From: Anaerolineae bacterium
GTDB taxonomy: Bacteria > Chloroflexota > Anaerolineae > 4572-78 > J111
Length of the DNA stretch: 64,000 nucleotides
Direction of reading: 5' to 3'
Assembly (NCBI GenBank): GCA_023151115.1
Contig: JAKLJP010000001.1
Location: 397,339 to 461,338, forward strand
Shown here: one piece after another, positions 28,266 through 37,063 of the stretch
Layout of the letters: each line of letters begins with the position of its first letter
Position numbering within the stretch: the first letter of the stretch is position 1
Notes under the pieces: generated by a model
What the model saw: only the letters and a program-made list of their open reading frames with translations
Database searches by the model: none
Told to the model about the DNA's origin: nothing
Position numbers and translations under genes: made by a program

Positions 28266-28628
28266 ATGGCGACCATTCTTTATTTCGGAACGTCCGGGTC
28301 TGACGACCCAACCCGGGCCACGCTCCCCTTTTTGGGAGCTTTGGGGGCGGTGGAAGCCGGGCATCAAGCTCAGATCGCGTTGATGGGTGAGGCGACCTAT
28401 TTGATGAAAGACGCTGTGGCCGAGGCGGTACACGGGGTGGGCTGGCCACCCTTGAAAGAGCTGATGGCCAAAGCCGTCGCCCAGGGCGTCTCCATCCATG
28501 TCTGAGGGGGCTGCAGCGCGGCCCGTGGGGTCACTGATGCAGATTTGCAGGGCAAAAATGCCCGCTTTATTAACCCGAAAGTCGGGGCGGAGTTGACGGT
28601 AGCCGCAGATCGGGTGGTTAGCTTTTAA
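28266..28628 (+). CDS. DsrE-family protein with in-frame UGA (probable selenocysteine 80, UxxC motif)
   Basis: 120 residues if the TGA at 28503-28505 is read through; ATG 28266 has GGGGGCAAAG upstream. ILYFGTSGSDDPTRATLPF and a C-terminal TDADLQGKNARF..AADRVVSF are DsrE features. The UGA lies in SIHV-U-GGCSAARGV, giving U80-x-x-C83; the Cys paralogue at 53667 has C80-G-A-C83. The family transfers sulfane sulfur or reduces bound substrates through this cysteine pair. It is downstream of ArsM-like gene 1 and probably works with it on a sulfur, selenium or metalloid substrate. Confidence 0.85.
28514..28536 (+). promoter_or_regulatory. bacterial SECIS-like hairpin of DsrE gene 1
   Basis: Inner stem GGCCC/GGGTC with loop GTG (28525-28527), and an outer stem CAG/CTG. 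The loop begins with G 19 nt after the TGA. Confidence 0.65.
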
Positions 28629-28646
28629 CCGAAGAGGATAATGAAT

Positions 28647-28683
28647 ATGGCTGGTCACGCGCACTCCCAGGCCAGCCATTTTT
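28647..28683 (+). terminator. probable intrinsic terminator after DsrE gene 1
   Basis: ATGGCTGG pairs with CCAGCCAT across a 17-nt loop and runs into TTTTT. Confidence 0.55.
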
Positions 28684-28741
28684 CAAGGAGCGATGTTGTC
28701 TTCTCGCCAAATATTAGAGAAGCTGTAAGAAAGGAGAAACA

Positions 28742-29551
28742 ATGAGCGTTAGCGTCAATGTAACAACTCCGGAAAAGTCTCGACTAACGGCGGCGGAGGT
28801 CGAGGGGCTCGATCCGTATGCGCTCATGGCGGTACTGGGTAAACGGGTCATCCACCCGGGCGGGCGCCGTTCAACCGATGAATTATTCGCGCGAGCCAGC
28901 TTTCAAGCCGGCCAACTGGTGTTGGATGTCGGCTGCGGTGTGGGCACTACGGCCGCTCAAATAGCCCGTCGTTTCGGGGCTCAGGTGACTGCGCTTGATA
29001 TCTCCCCCCTGATGCTGGACCGGGCCCAGGCCAATATCCGCTCAGCCGGTTTGGGCCAACAGATCGAGGTGAAAAAGGGCGACATCCTGGCTCTTGATTT
29101 TGCCGATAACCGCTTTGATCGGGTTATTGCCGAGGCGGTAACCATGTTTGTGGATCGGCCCAAAGCGGCGCGGGAACTGGTGCGGGTCTGCCGACCGGGT
29201 GGGCGGGTGTTGGCCACCGAGTTTTTGTGGCGCAAGCCGCCCACGCCAGAGGCGCGCCAAATCTTTTTGGGTGAAGTCTGCCCCGGCATGAATTTCGACA
29301 CGATGGAGGACTGGGTTCAGATTTATCGGGAGGCGGGGCTAGAGGAGGTGCAAGTGACCTCCGGTCCTTTCGAGATGATGACCCCGGCCGGCTTCCTGAG
29401 AGACGAAGGCTTCGTGAACTGTCTGTTCTTTATGGGCCGGACCATGTCCCGCCTGGCCTATATCAAGAAGATGGCCTGGCTGATTCCCCGCATGCAGCGG
29501 GCCGTGCCTTATCTCGGCTATATTGTCGTGGCCGGTACGAAACCAGCTTAA
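28742..29551 (+). CDS. SAM-dependent methyltransferase
   Basis: 269 residues with AAGGAG before the ATG. A class I Rossmann methyltransferase: VLDVGCGVGTTAAQIARRFG, TALDISPLMLDRAQ, GDILALDF, and RVCRPGGRVLATEF. The C-terminal region (about 190-265) contains an amphipathic MGRTMSRLAYIKKMAW segment that may touch membrane. The substrate is unknown. It has no in-frame UGA, unlike its neighbours. Confidence 0.85.
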   Translation: MSVSVNVTTPEKSRLTAAEVEGLDPYALMAVLGKRVIHPGGRRSTDELFARASFQAGQLVLDVGCGVGTTAAQIARRFGAQVTALDISPLMLDRAQANIRSAGLGQQIEVKKGDILALDFADNRFDRVIAEAVTMFVDRPKAARELVRVCRPGGRVLATEFLWRKPPTPEARQIFLGEVCPGMNFDTMEDWVQIYREAGLEEVQVTSGPFEMMTPAGFLRDEGFVNCLFFMGRTMSRLAYIKKMAWLIPRMQRAVPYLGYIVVAGTKPA

Positions 29552-29598
29552 GACTAACATTCGGGCCAGTTGAGCTTTATCAGATAAAACGGGAGTAT

Positions 29599-30240
29599 AT
29601 GATGAATTGCTGCCAATGCCAGGCTATTGAGACTCGCTTCAATCAGAAGGTAGCGGCTGAAAAACTCAAACAGTATCGCCAGCAGGGGCCAGAAAAGACG
29701 ACCCGTGTATTGCTTGATGCGCTCAAGGCGGAAGGTGTCGCCGGGCTAACTCTGCTCGACATCGGTGGTGGTATTGGCGCGATTCAGCATGAGCTGTTGA
29801 AAACTGGCCTCAGTAGCGCCATCGGTGTCGAAGCATCTTCAGCCTACCTCAGCGCCAGCGCCGATGAGGCCGGTCGGCAAGGTCACGCCGACCGGATTAA
29901 TCATTACCAGGGCAATTTTACTGATTTGGCCGCCATCCTGCCGCCCACCGACATTGTCACCCTCGACCGGGTGATTTGCTGCTATCACGATATGCCGGCC
30001 TTGGTCGAGTTATCGGCAGCGCGGGCGAATAAATTGTACGGCCTGGTCTATCCTCGCGATACATGGTGGGCGAAGCTGGGCTTCGCCCTTGAAAATCGCC
30101 TCTTCTGGCTGCAACGAAACCCTTTCCGGCTATATGTCCATCCCACCGCCGCAGTTGAGGCCATCGTGCACGCCCACGGCTTGCAGCGGCGTTCCTATCA
30201 GACCGCGGGGGTGTGGCAAGTCGTCGTCTATGGCCGCTGA
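29599..30240 (+). CDS. SAM-dependent methyltransferase with cysteine-rich N-terminus
   Basis: 213 residues (212 if the second ATG is used). It starts MMNCCQCQAIE, a CCxC cluster. LTLLDIGGGIGAIQHELL is the SAM loop, VTLDRVICCYHDMPAL a post-motif segment with a Cys pair, and GLVYPRDTWWAKLG lies near the middle. The N-terminal cysteines could bind a metal or metalloid. It is the second of two adjacent methyltransferases between the two DsrE selenoprotein genes. Confidence 0.82.
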   Translation: MMNCCQCQAIETRFNQKVAAEKLKQYRQQGPEKTTRVLLDALKAEGVAGLTLLDIGGGIGAIQHELLKTGLSSAIGVEASSAYLSASADEAGRQGHADRINHYQGNFTDLAAILPPTDIVTLDRVICCYHDMPALVELSAARANKLYGLVYPRDTWWAKLGFALENRLFWLQRNPFRLYVHPTAAVEAIVHAHGLQRRSYQTAGVWQVVVYGR

Positions 30241-30362
30241 TTGGTGTATAGGGGGAAGCTTGAATGGGGGAAAGAAGTCGGTGGGTGTCAAACCCTCGCC
30301 AGTCTCTTGAGCTGCAACCATAACCATAAACCATCCAAGATAAAGGAGACGAAGAAACCTCT

Positions 30363-30728
30363 ATGGCAACCACAAGTCCCCGCAACATTTTATTCATTAT
30401 TAACGACGGGCCATATGGCAGCGAACGGGCTTACAATGCTCTGCGCCTGGCCCTGAATCTGGTCAAGCGGCCAGAAACGGCGGTACATGTCTTTCTGACC
30501 GGCGATGGGGTCGTTTGCGCCAAAAGGGGACAAAAGACACCGAATGGGTTTTACAATATTGAACGGATGTTGAAATCGCTGGCCCAGCGAGGCGAGGTGG
30601 CCCTCTGAGGGAGCTGTCGCGAGGCTCGCGGGTTCGAGCCGGAGGATTTGCTAGAGGGTGTGCTGTTGGGCAGCATGGATTTGCTGGGCGAATGGACCCT
30701 GGCTGCCGATCAAGTTATCGTTTTCTAA
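30363..30728 (+). CDS. DsrE-family protein with in-frame UGA (probable selenocysteine 82, UGSC motif)
   Basis: 121 residues if the TGA at 30606-30608 is read through. NILFIINDGPYGSERAYNALRLAL and a VFLTGDGVVCAKRGQKTP loop are typical of DsrE/YchN proteins. The UGA lies in GEVAL-U-GSCREARGFEPEDL, where Cys proteins have CGSC; the C-terminal TLAADQVIVF strand completes the fold. U82-x-x-C85 would be the redox pair. It precedes a rhodanese/persulfide-dioxygenase fusion, suggesting sulfane-sulfur or selenide relay. Confidence 0.85.
30623..30640 (+). promoter_or_regulatory. bacterial SECIS-like hairpin of DsrE gene 2
   Basis: GGCTCG pairs perfectly with CGAGCC around the loop CGGGTT; the loop lies 20 nt after the TGA, with G at its second base. 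Confidence 0.75.
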
Positions 30729-30748
30729 GTATCATCAAGGGGGAACCT

Positions 30749-31858
30749 ATGACACAGACCACTATTGACGTCGAGACTTTGCGTGAATTATTGGAACAGC
30801 AACAGCCAGTGACCGTACTGGACGTTCGCCGGGCGGAAGATCGGGCCGAATGGGCTATTCCAGGCAGTTTACACATACCAGCCTACGATGCCCTGAAAGC
30901 CAATGATCCCAACGCGCTGGCCGGAGTGAACCTGCCCGCTGACCGGCCGGTTGTGGCCATCTGCGGTGCGGGTGTAACCAGCCTCACTGCCGCCGAACAG
31001 CTTCGCGCCCGTGGCTTTGCGGCGCTTTCCCTGGCGGGAGGAATGAAAGCCTGGAGCCTGGCCTGGAACAACGCTGAAGTGCCTGTACCGGGGAGTCAGG
31101 CTCAGGTTATTCAAGTACGCCGAACCGGCAAGGGCTGCCTGTCCTATTTGATTGGTTCCCAGGATAGCGCTGCCGTGATTGACGCAGCCCTCGAACCGGA
31201 GATTTATCTGGACCTGGCCCAGCGTTACGGCTGGAATATCACGACTGTTTTGGAGACCCACATCCACGCCGACCACCTCTCCCGCGCCCGCCGGCTGGTC
31301 GAGCAAAGCGGCGCAACGTTGTATCTGCCAGACCAGGAGCGGGCGACCTTTTTGTTTAGCCCCCTTCGTGACGGTGATGTGCTCACTATTGGGACGGCCC
31401 ACTTGGTGGTGCTGCACACGCCGGGTCACACCCTGGAAAGTACGTGTTACTTGCTCGATGACCAGGCTCTCTTCAGCGGGGATACTCTCTTTTTGGCCGG
31501 GGTGGGCCGGCCTGACCTGGAAGCCAGTCCTATTGAAGCGCGGCAGCGAGCGTCCTTGCTGTACCGCTCCCTCCAACGACTGCTGACCCTTTCCCCCGAA
31601 ACCCTTATTTTGCCCGGCCATACCAGCGAACCGATTGCCTTTGATGGTCAGCCGGTTACTGCGCCATTGACCGAGGTGCAGCAGCGGGTTGAACTATTGT
31701 CTGTCCCTGAAGCTGCTTTTGTCGAGTCATTGCTGGCGCGCATCCCCCCGACACCGCCGAATCATCACCGCATTGTGACCTTGAATGAAAGTGGAGCGAC
31801 CTTCGAGGGCGACCCAACCGATCTGGAAGCCGGCGCAAATCGCTGCGCGGTGGCTTGA
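30749..31858 (+). CDS. rhodanese - metallo-beta-lactamase fusion (persulfide dioxygenase-like)
   Basis: 369 residues from ATG 30749 with AAGGGGG upstream. The N-terminal rhodanese domain (about 5-110) has VLDVRRAEDRAEWAIPG and the active loop ICGAGVTSLTA. The second domain (about 120-330) is a glyoxalase II/ETHE1-type hydrolase with ETHIHADHLSRA, HTPGHTLEST, FSGDTLFLAGVGRPDL and LPGHTSEP, the His/Asp metal set of ETHE1. Such fusions take sulfane sulfur from a carrier and oxidise it to sulfite. It would clear persulfides made by the DsrE proteins. Confidence 0.87.
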   Translation: MTQTTIDVETLRELLEQQQPVTVLDVRRAEDRAEWAIPGSLHIPAYDALKANDPNALAGVNLPADRPVVAICGAGVTSLTAAEQLRARGFAALSLAGGMKAWSLAWNNAEVPVPGSQAQVIQVRRTGKGCLSYLIGSQDSAAVIDAALEPEIYLDLAQRYGWNITTVLETHIHADHLSRARRLVEQSGATLYLPDQERATFLFSPLRDGDVLTIGTAHLVVLHTPGHTLESTCYLLDDQALFSGDTLFLAGVGRPDLEASPIEARQRASLLYRSLQRLLTLSPETLILPGHTSEPIAFDGQPVTAPLTEVQQRVELLSVPEAAFVESLLARIPPTPPNHHRIVTLNESGATFEGDPTDLEAGANRCAVA

Positions 31859-31867
31859 GCGGGAAGA

Positions 31868-33160
31868 ATGATGACGTCAACAACCCTAACCTCTGTCCGC
31901 CTGGGCCTGCGGGCCAATTGGGAACAGTTCAGCTTATTAGTCATTGTCAATGCTTTTGTCGGGGCGATGGTCGGCCTGGAGCGAAGCGTCTTACCCCTCA
32001 TCGCCGAGGCCGACTTTGGCCTGGTTGCCAAGTCGGTCACACTCTCCTTCCTGGTTAGCTTTGGAGTAGTTAAAGCCCTGGCTAATCTGTTCGCCGGGCG
32101 GTTGTCCGACCGGGTGGGACGCAAGCGCATCTTAATTGCCGGCTGGCTGGCCGGATTGCCGGTGCCGTTCCTGATCATTTTTGCGCCCAGTTGGGGTTGG
32201 GTGGTCTTTGCCAATGTGCTGTTGGGCATCAATCAAGGCCTATGCTGGTCTACGACCGTGATTATGAAGATAGATTTAGTCGGTCCCAAGCAGCGCGGTC
32301 TGGCGATGGGTCTCAATGAATCTGCCGGTTACGTGGCCGTCTCCCTGTCGGCGCTCATGACCGGCTACCTGGCGGCGGCCTACGGCCTGCGTCCCGTCCC
32401 CTTTTACCCCGGCATCGCTTTTGCTCTGCTAGGATTGGTCCTTTCCATCTTTTTTGTCCGTGAGACTCATGCTCACGCCCGGCACGAAGCTAAGTTGTCT
32501 CAAGTTCCCTCAGTTCCTACAAATCCCCTTAGCTCCTCGGTTAAGCAAGGAACTAAAGGAGCCGATTTATCCTTTGCCCAGATCCTACTTTTGACCAGTT
32601 GGAAAGACCGGGCGCTCTTTGCGGCCAGTCAGGCCGGGCTGGTCAATAACCTCAACGATGGTCTGGTTTGGGGGTTAGTTCCCATCTTTTTAGCCGGAGC
32701 CGGGCTGCCGCTGGAACAGGTAGGCATCATTGCTGCCATCTATCCAGCTGTTTGGGGACTGGGCCAACTCGTGACCGGCGCGCTCAGTGACCGCTGGGGG
32801 CGCAAGTGGCTGATCGCCGTAGGAATGTGGGTGCAGGCTATCGGCATCGCGCTGTTTGTCATAGGTTATGCTTTCTGGGCCTGGTTTGCCGGGGCGGTTC
32901 TGCTGGGGCTGGGTACGGCTCTGGTCTACCCTACCCTGTTAGCTGCTATCTCCGATGTCGCTCATCCCGAATGGCGGGCCTCGGCGGTGGGTGTCTATCG
33001 CCTGTGGCGGGATGGCGGCTATGCGGTCGGCGCCTTGATGGCCGGACTGCTGGCCGACGCGTTCGGCATCCCAATCGCTATCGCCGCCATCGGTGGGCTA
33101 ACCTTTCTTTCGGGCGTGATCGTCGCCGGGGTGATGTACGAGACGTTGCCCAAACGGTGA
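31868..33160 (+). CDS. MFS transporter
   Basis: 430 residues with twelve predicted helices in two bundles. RLSDRVGRKRILIAG (loop 2-3) and LSDRWGRKWLIAV (loop 8-9) are the duplicated major-facilitator motif A. It follows the persulfide dioxygenase gene by 9 bp and is likely co-transcribed. An exporter of the methylated or oxidised product is a guess. Confidence 0.85.
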   Translation: MMTSTTLTSVRLGLRANWEQFSLLVIVNAFVGAMVGLERSVLPLIAEADFGLVAKSVTLSFLVSFGVVKALANLFAGRLSDRVGRKRILIAGWLAGLPVPFLIIFAPSWGWVVFANVLLGINQGLCWSTTVIMKIDLVGPKQRGLAMGLNESAGYVAVSLSALMTGYLAAAYGLRPVPFYPGIAFALLGLVLSIFFVRETHAHARHEAKLSQVPSVPTNPLSSSVKQGTKGADLSFAQILLLTSWKDRALFAASQAGLVNNLNDGLVWGLVPIFLAGAGLPLEQVGIIAAIYPAVWGLGQLVTGALSDRWGRKWLIAVGMWVQAIGIALFVIGYAFWAWFAGAVLLGLGTALVYPTLLAAISDVAHPEWRASAVGVYRLWRDGGYAVGALMAGLLADAFGIPIAIAAIGGLTFLSGVIVAGVMYETLPKR

Positions 33161-33318
33161 TGACTGTTTGGGGTGAGTTTAGCGGGATAGATTTTTCAAG
33201 GAGAGGCGTTGGCTTGACTCGATGAGCCAACCGGAAGTGGCGAGAGACGTGAAATTAGCTATGATCAAACGGGGTCATCTCGTCATTCTGCTTTGACCCT
33301 AGTTTTCTCAGGAGGCCA

Positions 33319-36300
33319 ATGGTCGTGACCTTGAAATTAAAGCTGCTGGGCCAACTCCATGTGACAGCCGGGGCGACCTCCACGATGCTGCTTTTCCGGC
33401 CGCGCGCCCGACGCCTGTTGGCTTACCTGCTGTTGCATCGCCACACGCCCCTGTCTCGTCAAGAAATAGCCTTCAAATTATGGCTTGACAGTCCTGAGAA
33501 AGAGGCTTTAGGCACGTTGCGGCGTGCCCTGAGTGAGCTGCGCACCACCTTGCCCGAATGTCCGGGGGATGAATGGATCGTTGAGGTCCACGATCAGTTG
33601 CGCTGGAACCTCGACGCACCTTACTGGCTCGATATCGAAGCTTATGAGCACTTGGTTAAACAGGCCGACCCTGCTGCGCTCCATGAGGCTATCTCGTTCT
33701 ACACGGGTGATTTGCTGGCGGGCTTTGACGATGAATGGCTCTTGGCCGAGCGCGAACGCCTGCGCCAAATCCAACTCAACAGCCTGCGCCAGCTTGTGGC
33801 CCACCACCGGGCCATAGGTGAAGTTGATACGATGCTGAACCTCATCCACCGGGCGCTTGATCTGGAGCCCCTGGCCGAGGCCGTTTACCGCGATCTCATC
33901 GCCCTCCGGTATGAGGCCGGTGATCGGGCTGCGGCCCTGGCCGAATATGAGCGTCTATGCACCTTGCTGCGCGATGAGTTGGGGGTCGAACCCATGGCCG
34001 AAACCGAAGCCCTGCGGACGGCCATCGTGCGAGGATTGCCCCTGCCGGCCGCTGAAAGGGAAATGGCGACTCCAGCGCCATCCCATCTGCCAGGCCTGCC
34101 CAAACTCTTTGGGCGAGAGGTCGAAATGGATAGATTGAGCCGGCTGTGGACAGAGGCCGTCTCTGGCCGTGGTCGTTTAGCTATCGTCGGTGGCGAGGCC
34201 GGGGTGGGCAAGAGCCATCTGACCCTCAGCCTGGCCGACGATGCGATCCAACAGGGTGGCCTGGCGCTGGTGGGTCACTCTTACGAGTTCGAGCGGGCGC
34301 TGCCCTATCAAGCCATGGTCGAGATGTTACGCTCGGCGGCGAACCTGCTGCGGAACGCCACCCTGCCGGCAGTGTACCGGGTGACGCTGGCTCGCCTGGT
34401 ACCGGATGTACTCGGCGTGGCTGACCGCCTGGTCGAAGAGGCAATAATTTCACCGGATGACTTGCGGGCGCAACTATTTGAGGCCCTGCTGCAAGCCTTC
34501 CTGGTCCTGGCCCGCAGCCGGCCGCTGTTGCTCCTCTTCGAAGATGTGCATTGGGCTGCGGAGTCCACCCTGGATTGGTTAACCTACATCGCGCCCCGCC
34601 TAAGCGCCAGCCGCCTACTGGTGGTGATTACCTACCGGACGGACGAGGTGGGCGCTGAACGTGCTCTGGCCCGGCTGGGACGGCGCTTCACCCACGAAGG
34701 TACGGTTTCAACGATCTCGCTCAAACCGCTGTCGCAGGAGACCAACCGAGAATGGGTTGCCCACCTGTCGGGCCTGGCAGAGCCACTGGCTGTTCAGGTA
34801 GCAGACCGGTTGTTTGTTGAGACGATGGGCAATCCTTTTTTCCTGGAAGAAATCGTCAGGGGGTTGATTGAAGCCGGGCAAATCTTTGCCAGTGGCGGGC
34901 GCTGGATTGGGGCCTTTGTCGAGGCCGCGCCGGGTGCGGTAGTGCTGCTACCCGAATCGCTGCGCGAAACGATCAGGGCGCGCCTGGAGCGATTGACGGA
35001 AATGGCCCGGACATTTCTGCGGGTAGCGGCGGTGGCCGGGCGGGTTTTTGAGTATGAACTGGTGCGACACGCCGAAGGTTGGGCTGACGAATTGGCCCTG
35101 GGCGCCTTGGAAGAGTTGCTGGCGCGCGGGTTTATCCGCGAAGGTGAAGATAGAGGTGATTTCACTTTCGCCCACCATTTGGTGCAGGAGGCGATCTACG
35201 CCGATCTGACTCCTCCCCGGCGGACATACTTTCACCGGCGCCTGGCTGAAGCGATCCAGGCCCTTCATCCAGACGACTTTGAAGCGCTGGCTTATCACTT
35301 CATCGCTGCCGGTGAACCGGGCACGGCGATTGAATACTCCCGGCGGGCAGCGCAACGGGCTGAGATGCTGTATGCCTACGAAGAGGCGGTCCAACATCTG
35401 CGCACTGCCCTCGACCTGCTTGAAAGTGGAGAACAGTCTGAGCTGCGCCTGACGCTTCTGGAAGCATTGGCCGACAATTATCGCTTGCTACGGCAGGGCG
35501 TTGACGCGATTTCAACCTACCAGGCTGCCCTCGACCTGTGGTCCAGCTTGAGGCAGGCCGACAAAATCATGGCTGTGCGTTTGCATCGCAAGATCTTTCA
35601 AACGACGGCAGGTATGTGGGGGAACGCCGATTTTCAGCAATTTGAGTTTGCTTCTCAGGTCAGCACCGCCCTGCGGATAAAAATTGACGCCCTCTTACGA
35701 TCTATGGAGGACGAACCGCCGCATCCAGAAATGGTACGCCTGCTCAAGACGCTGGCGGCTGATGCCTTAATCACCCGCTTCCCGGCCAAGTGGGATGAAG
35801 CAGTGCAATATGCCCAAGCGGCGGTTGTGGCTGCCGAACACCTGGATGCGCCGATTGAATTGTCGTCGGCGCTCATCACCCTTTCCAGCATCTATGGCGC
35901 GGGTGGCTTGCTGCGTGAGCGGGTGGAGGTAGCCCTGCGAGCGTTGGCTCTGAGCCACGACCCGCGCTTCGACGACATACGGGAGCGGATTAATATCCTG
36001 ATTGGGACCGGCAGCGCCCTGATTCATGCCGGCGAATACGCCCACGCTGTCCCCCATCTCCTGGAAGCAGAGGGCCTGGCCGACCAGATTCGGGCTGTGG
36101 ATGAGCAGGCCCGGGCCCTGTCGGCCTTGCACCAGGGCTTGTTCCGCCTGGATCGCTGGGACGAGATGTTCAAAATAGAAGAGAGGCGGCGCACGCTTCA
36201 ACAACTCTATTCGCTCGAACGGCTGGGGGCGACCTGTTTTGCCATTGGACTCAGCGCAACAGTGCATGCCCTGCGCGGCCAGTTCGACCAGGCTAAGTTA

Positions 36301-36885
36301 CTGCGAGAAGAATCGTATACCATAATGGCCGGCATCAGTGGGCCGCCGGAGCGCTGGAGACGTAGCCACCATTATTGACTGTGCCAGCCCCTGGCGGCGG
36401 AGGGCGAGTTCGCCCTGGTCAGACAACATCTGGAAGAGGCGCTGATCAAGCTCGATATCTCGCCGACCTACGTCACCCCTGCCGTTGACAATGACCTGTA
36501 CGCGATGCTTGCCGACGTTGCTGCCCAGCAGCGTGACCTGGCGGCCCTACGTCAGTACGCGCCCCTGGCTGAAAAAACAGCCGCGCAGTGTGGCCATGGG
36601 TTGTACCAGGCCATCGCCCATCGCGCCTGGGGCGTGGCCCACCGGCTGGCAGGTGAGCATGACCAGGCCAACGTGCGTTTGCATCAAGCCCTGGCATTGT
36701 TCCAGGATTTGGATACCCGCTGGCAAATCGGGCGGACGCTGTCTGAGTTGGGTACACTGGCGGCGGCGCGCGCCGAGACCACCACCGCCCGCGACTACTT
36801 TTCCCGTGCGCTGGCAGCGTTTGAGGAAATGAAAGCAGCGCCGGATGCCGCTCGGGTTCGGGCAGCCCTGGCAGTCCTGGACTGA
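33319..36885 (+). CDS. BTAD-AAA-TPR transcriptional regulator with in-frame UGA (probable selenocysteine 1020)
   Basis: 1188 residues if the TGA at 36376-36378 is read through; ATG 33319 has AGGAGG upstream. An N-terminal winged helix (about 5-95) and BTAD helical domain (about 98-245) are SARP/MalT-like. The AAA ATPase (about 260-600) has Walker A VGGEAGVGKSHLTL and Walker B LLLLFEDVHWA. TPR repeats run from about 650 to the end. The UGA lies in RSHHY-U-LCQPLAAEGEF; the frame continues for 168 residues of clear TPR repeats. The second regulator has its UGA in a matching H-L-U-L context. The signal bound by the TPR region may be sensed at this residue (inference). Confidence 0.8.
36391..36422 (+). 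promoter_or_regulatory. bacterial SECIS-like hairpin of BTAD regulator 1
   Basis: GGGCG-AGTT-CGCCC (36402-36415) on top of an outer stem CTGGC/GTCAG. The apical loop lies 28 nt after the TGA, with G at its second base. Confidence 0.65.
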
Positions 36886-37023
36886 CGACCACACCCGCAG
36901 AAGATACTGGGTGTAGGCGTTTAAGGCCGAATATATTGCATGTAAACCTAATTCTTCCTCAATTCGTGTAACTTTTAATTTTCACTTTTTTACCTATCGG
37001 TCATTTCAATCTATAAAGGCCGC

Positions 37024-37039
37024 GTCAGGATTTCCTGAC
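37024..37039. promoter_or_regulatory. palindrome GTCAGGATTTCCTGAC
   Basis: Perfect 7-bp dyad with a 2-base centre, about 25 bp before the LuxR-type regulator gene. Candidate operator, or hairpin in its leader. Confidence 0.4.
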
Positions 37040-37063
37040 TCAGCCATATCAGCAGCAAAAGTG

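Noticed and set aside
28128..28679. 183-codon minus-strand frame
   Set aside because: Antisense shadow of the DsrE selenoprotein gene, with no family resemblance.
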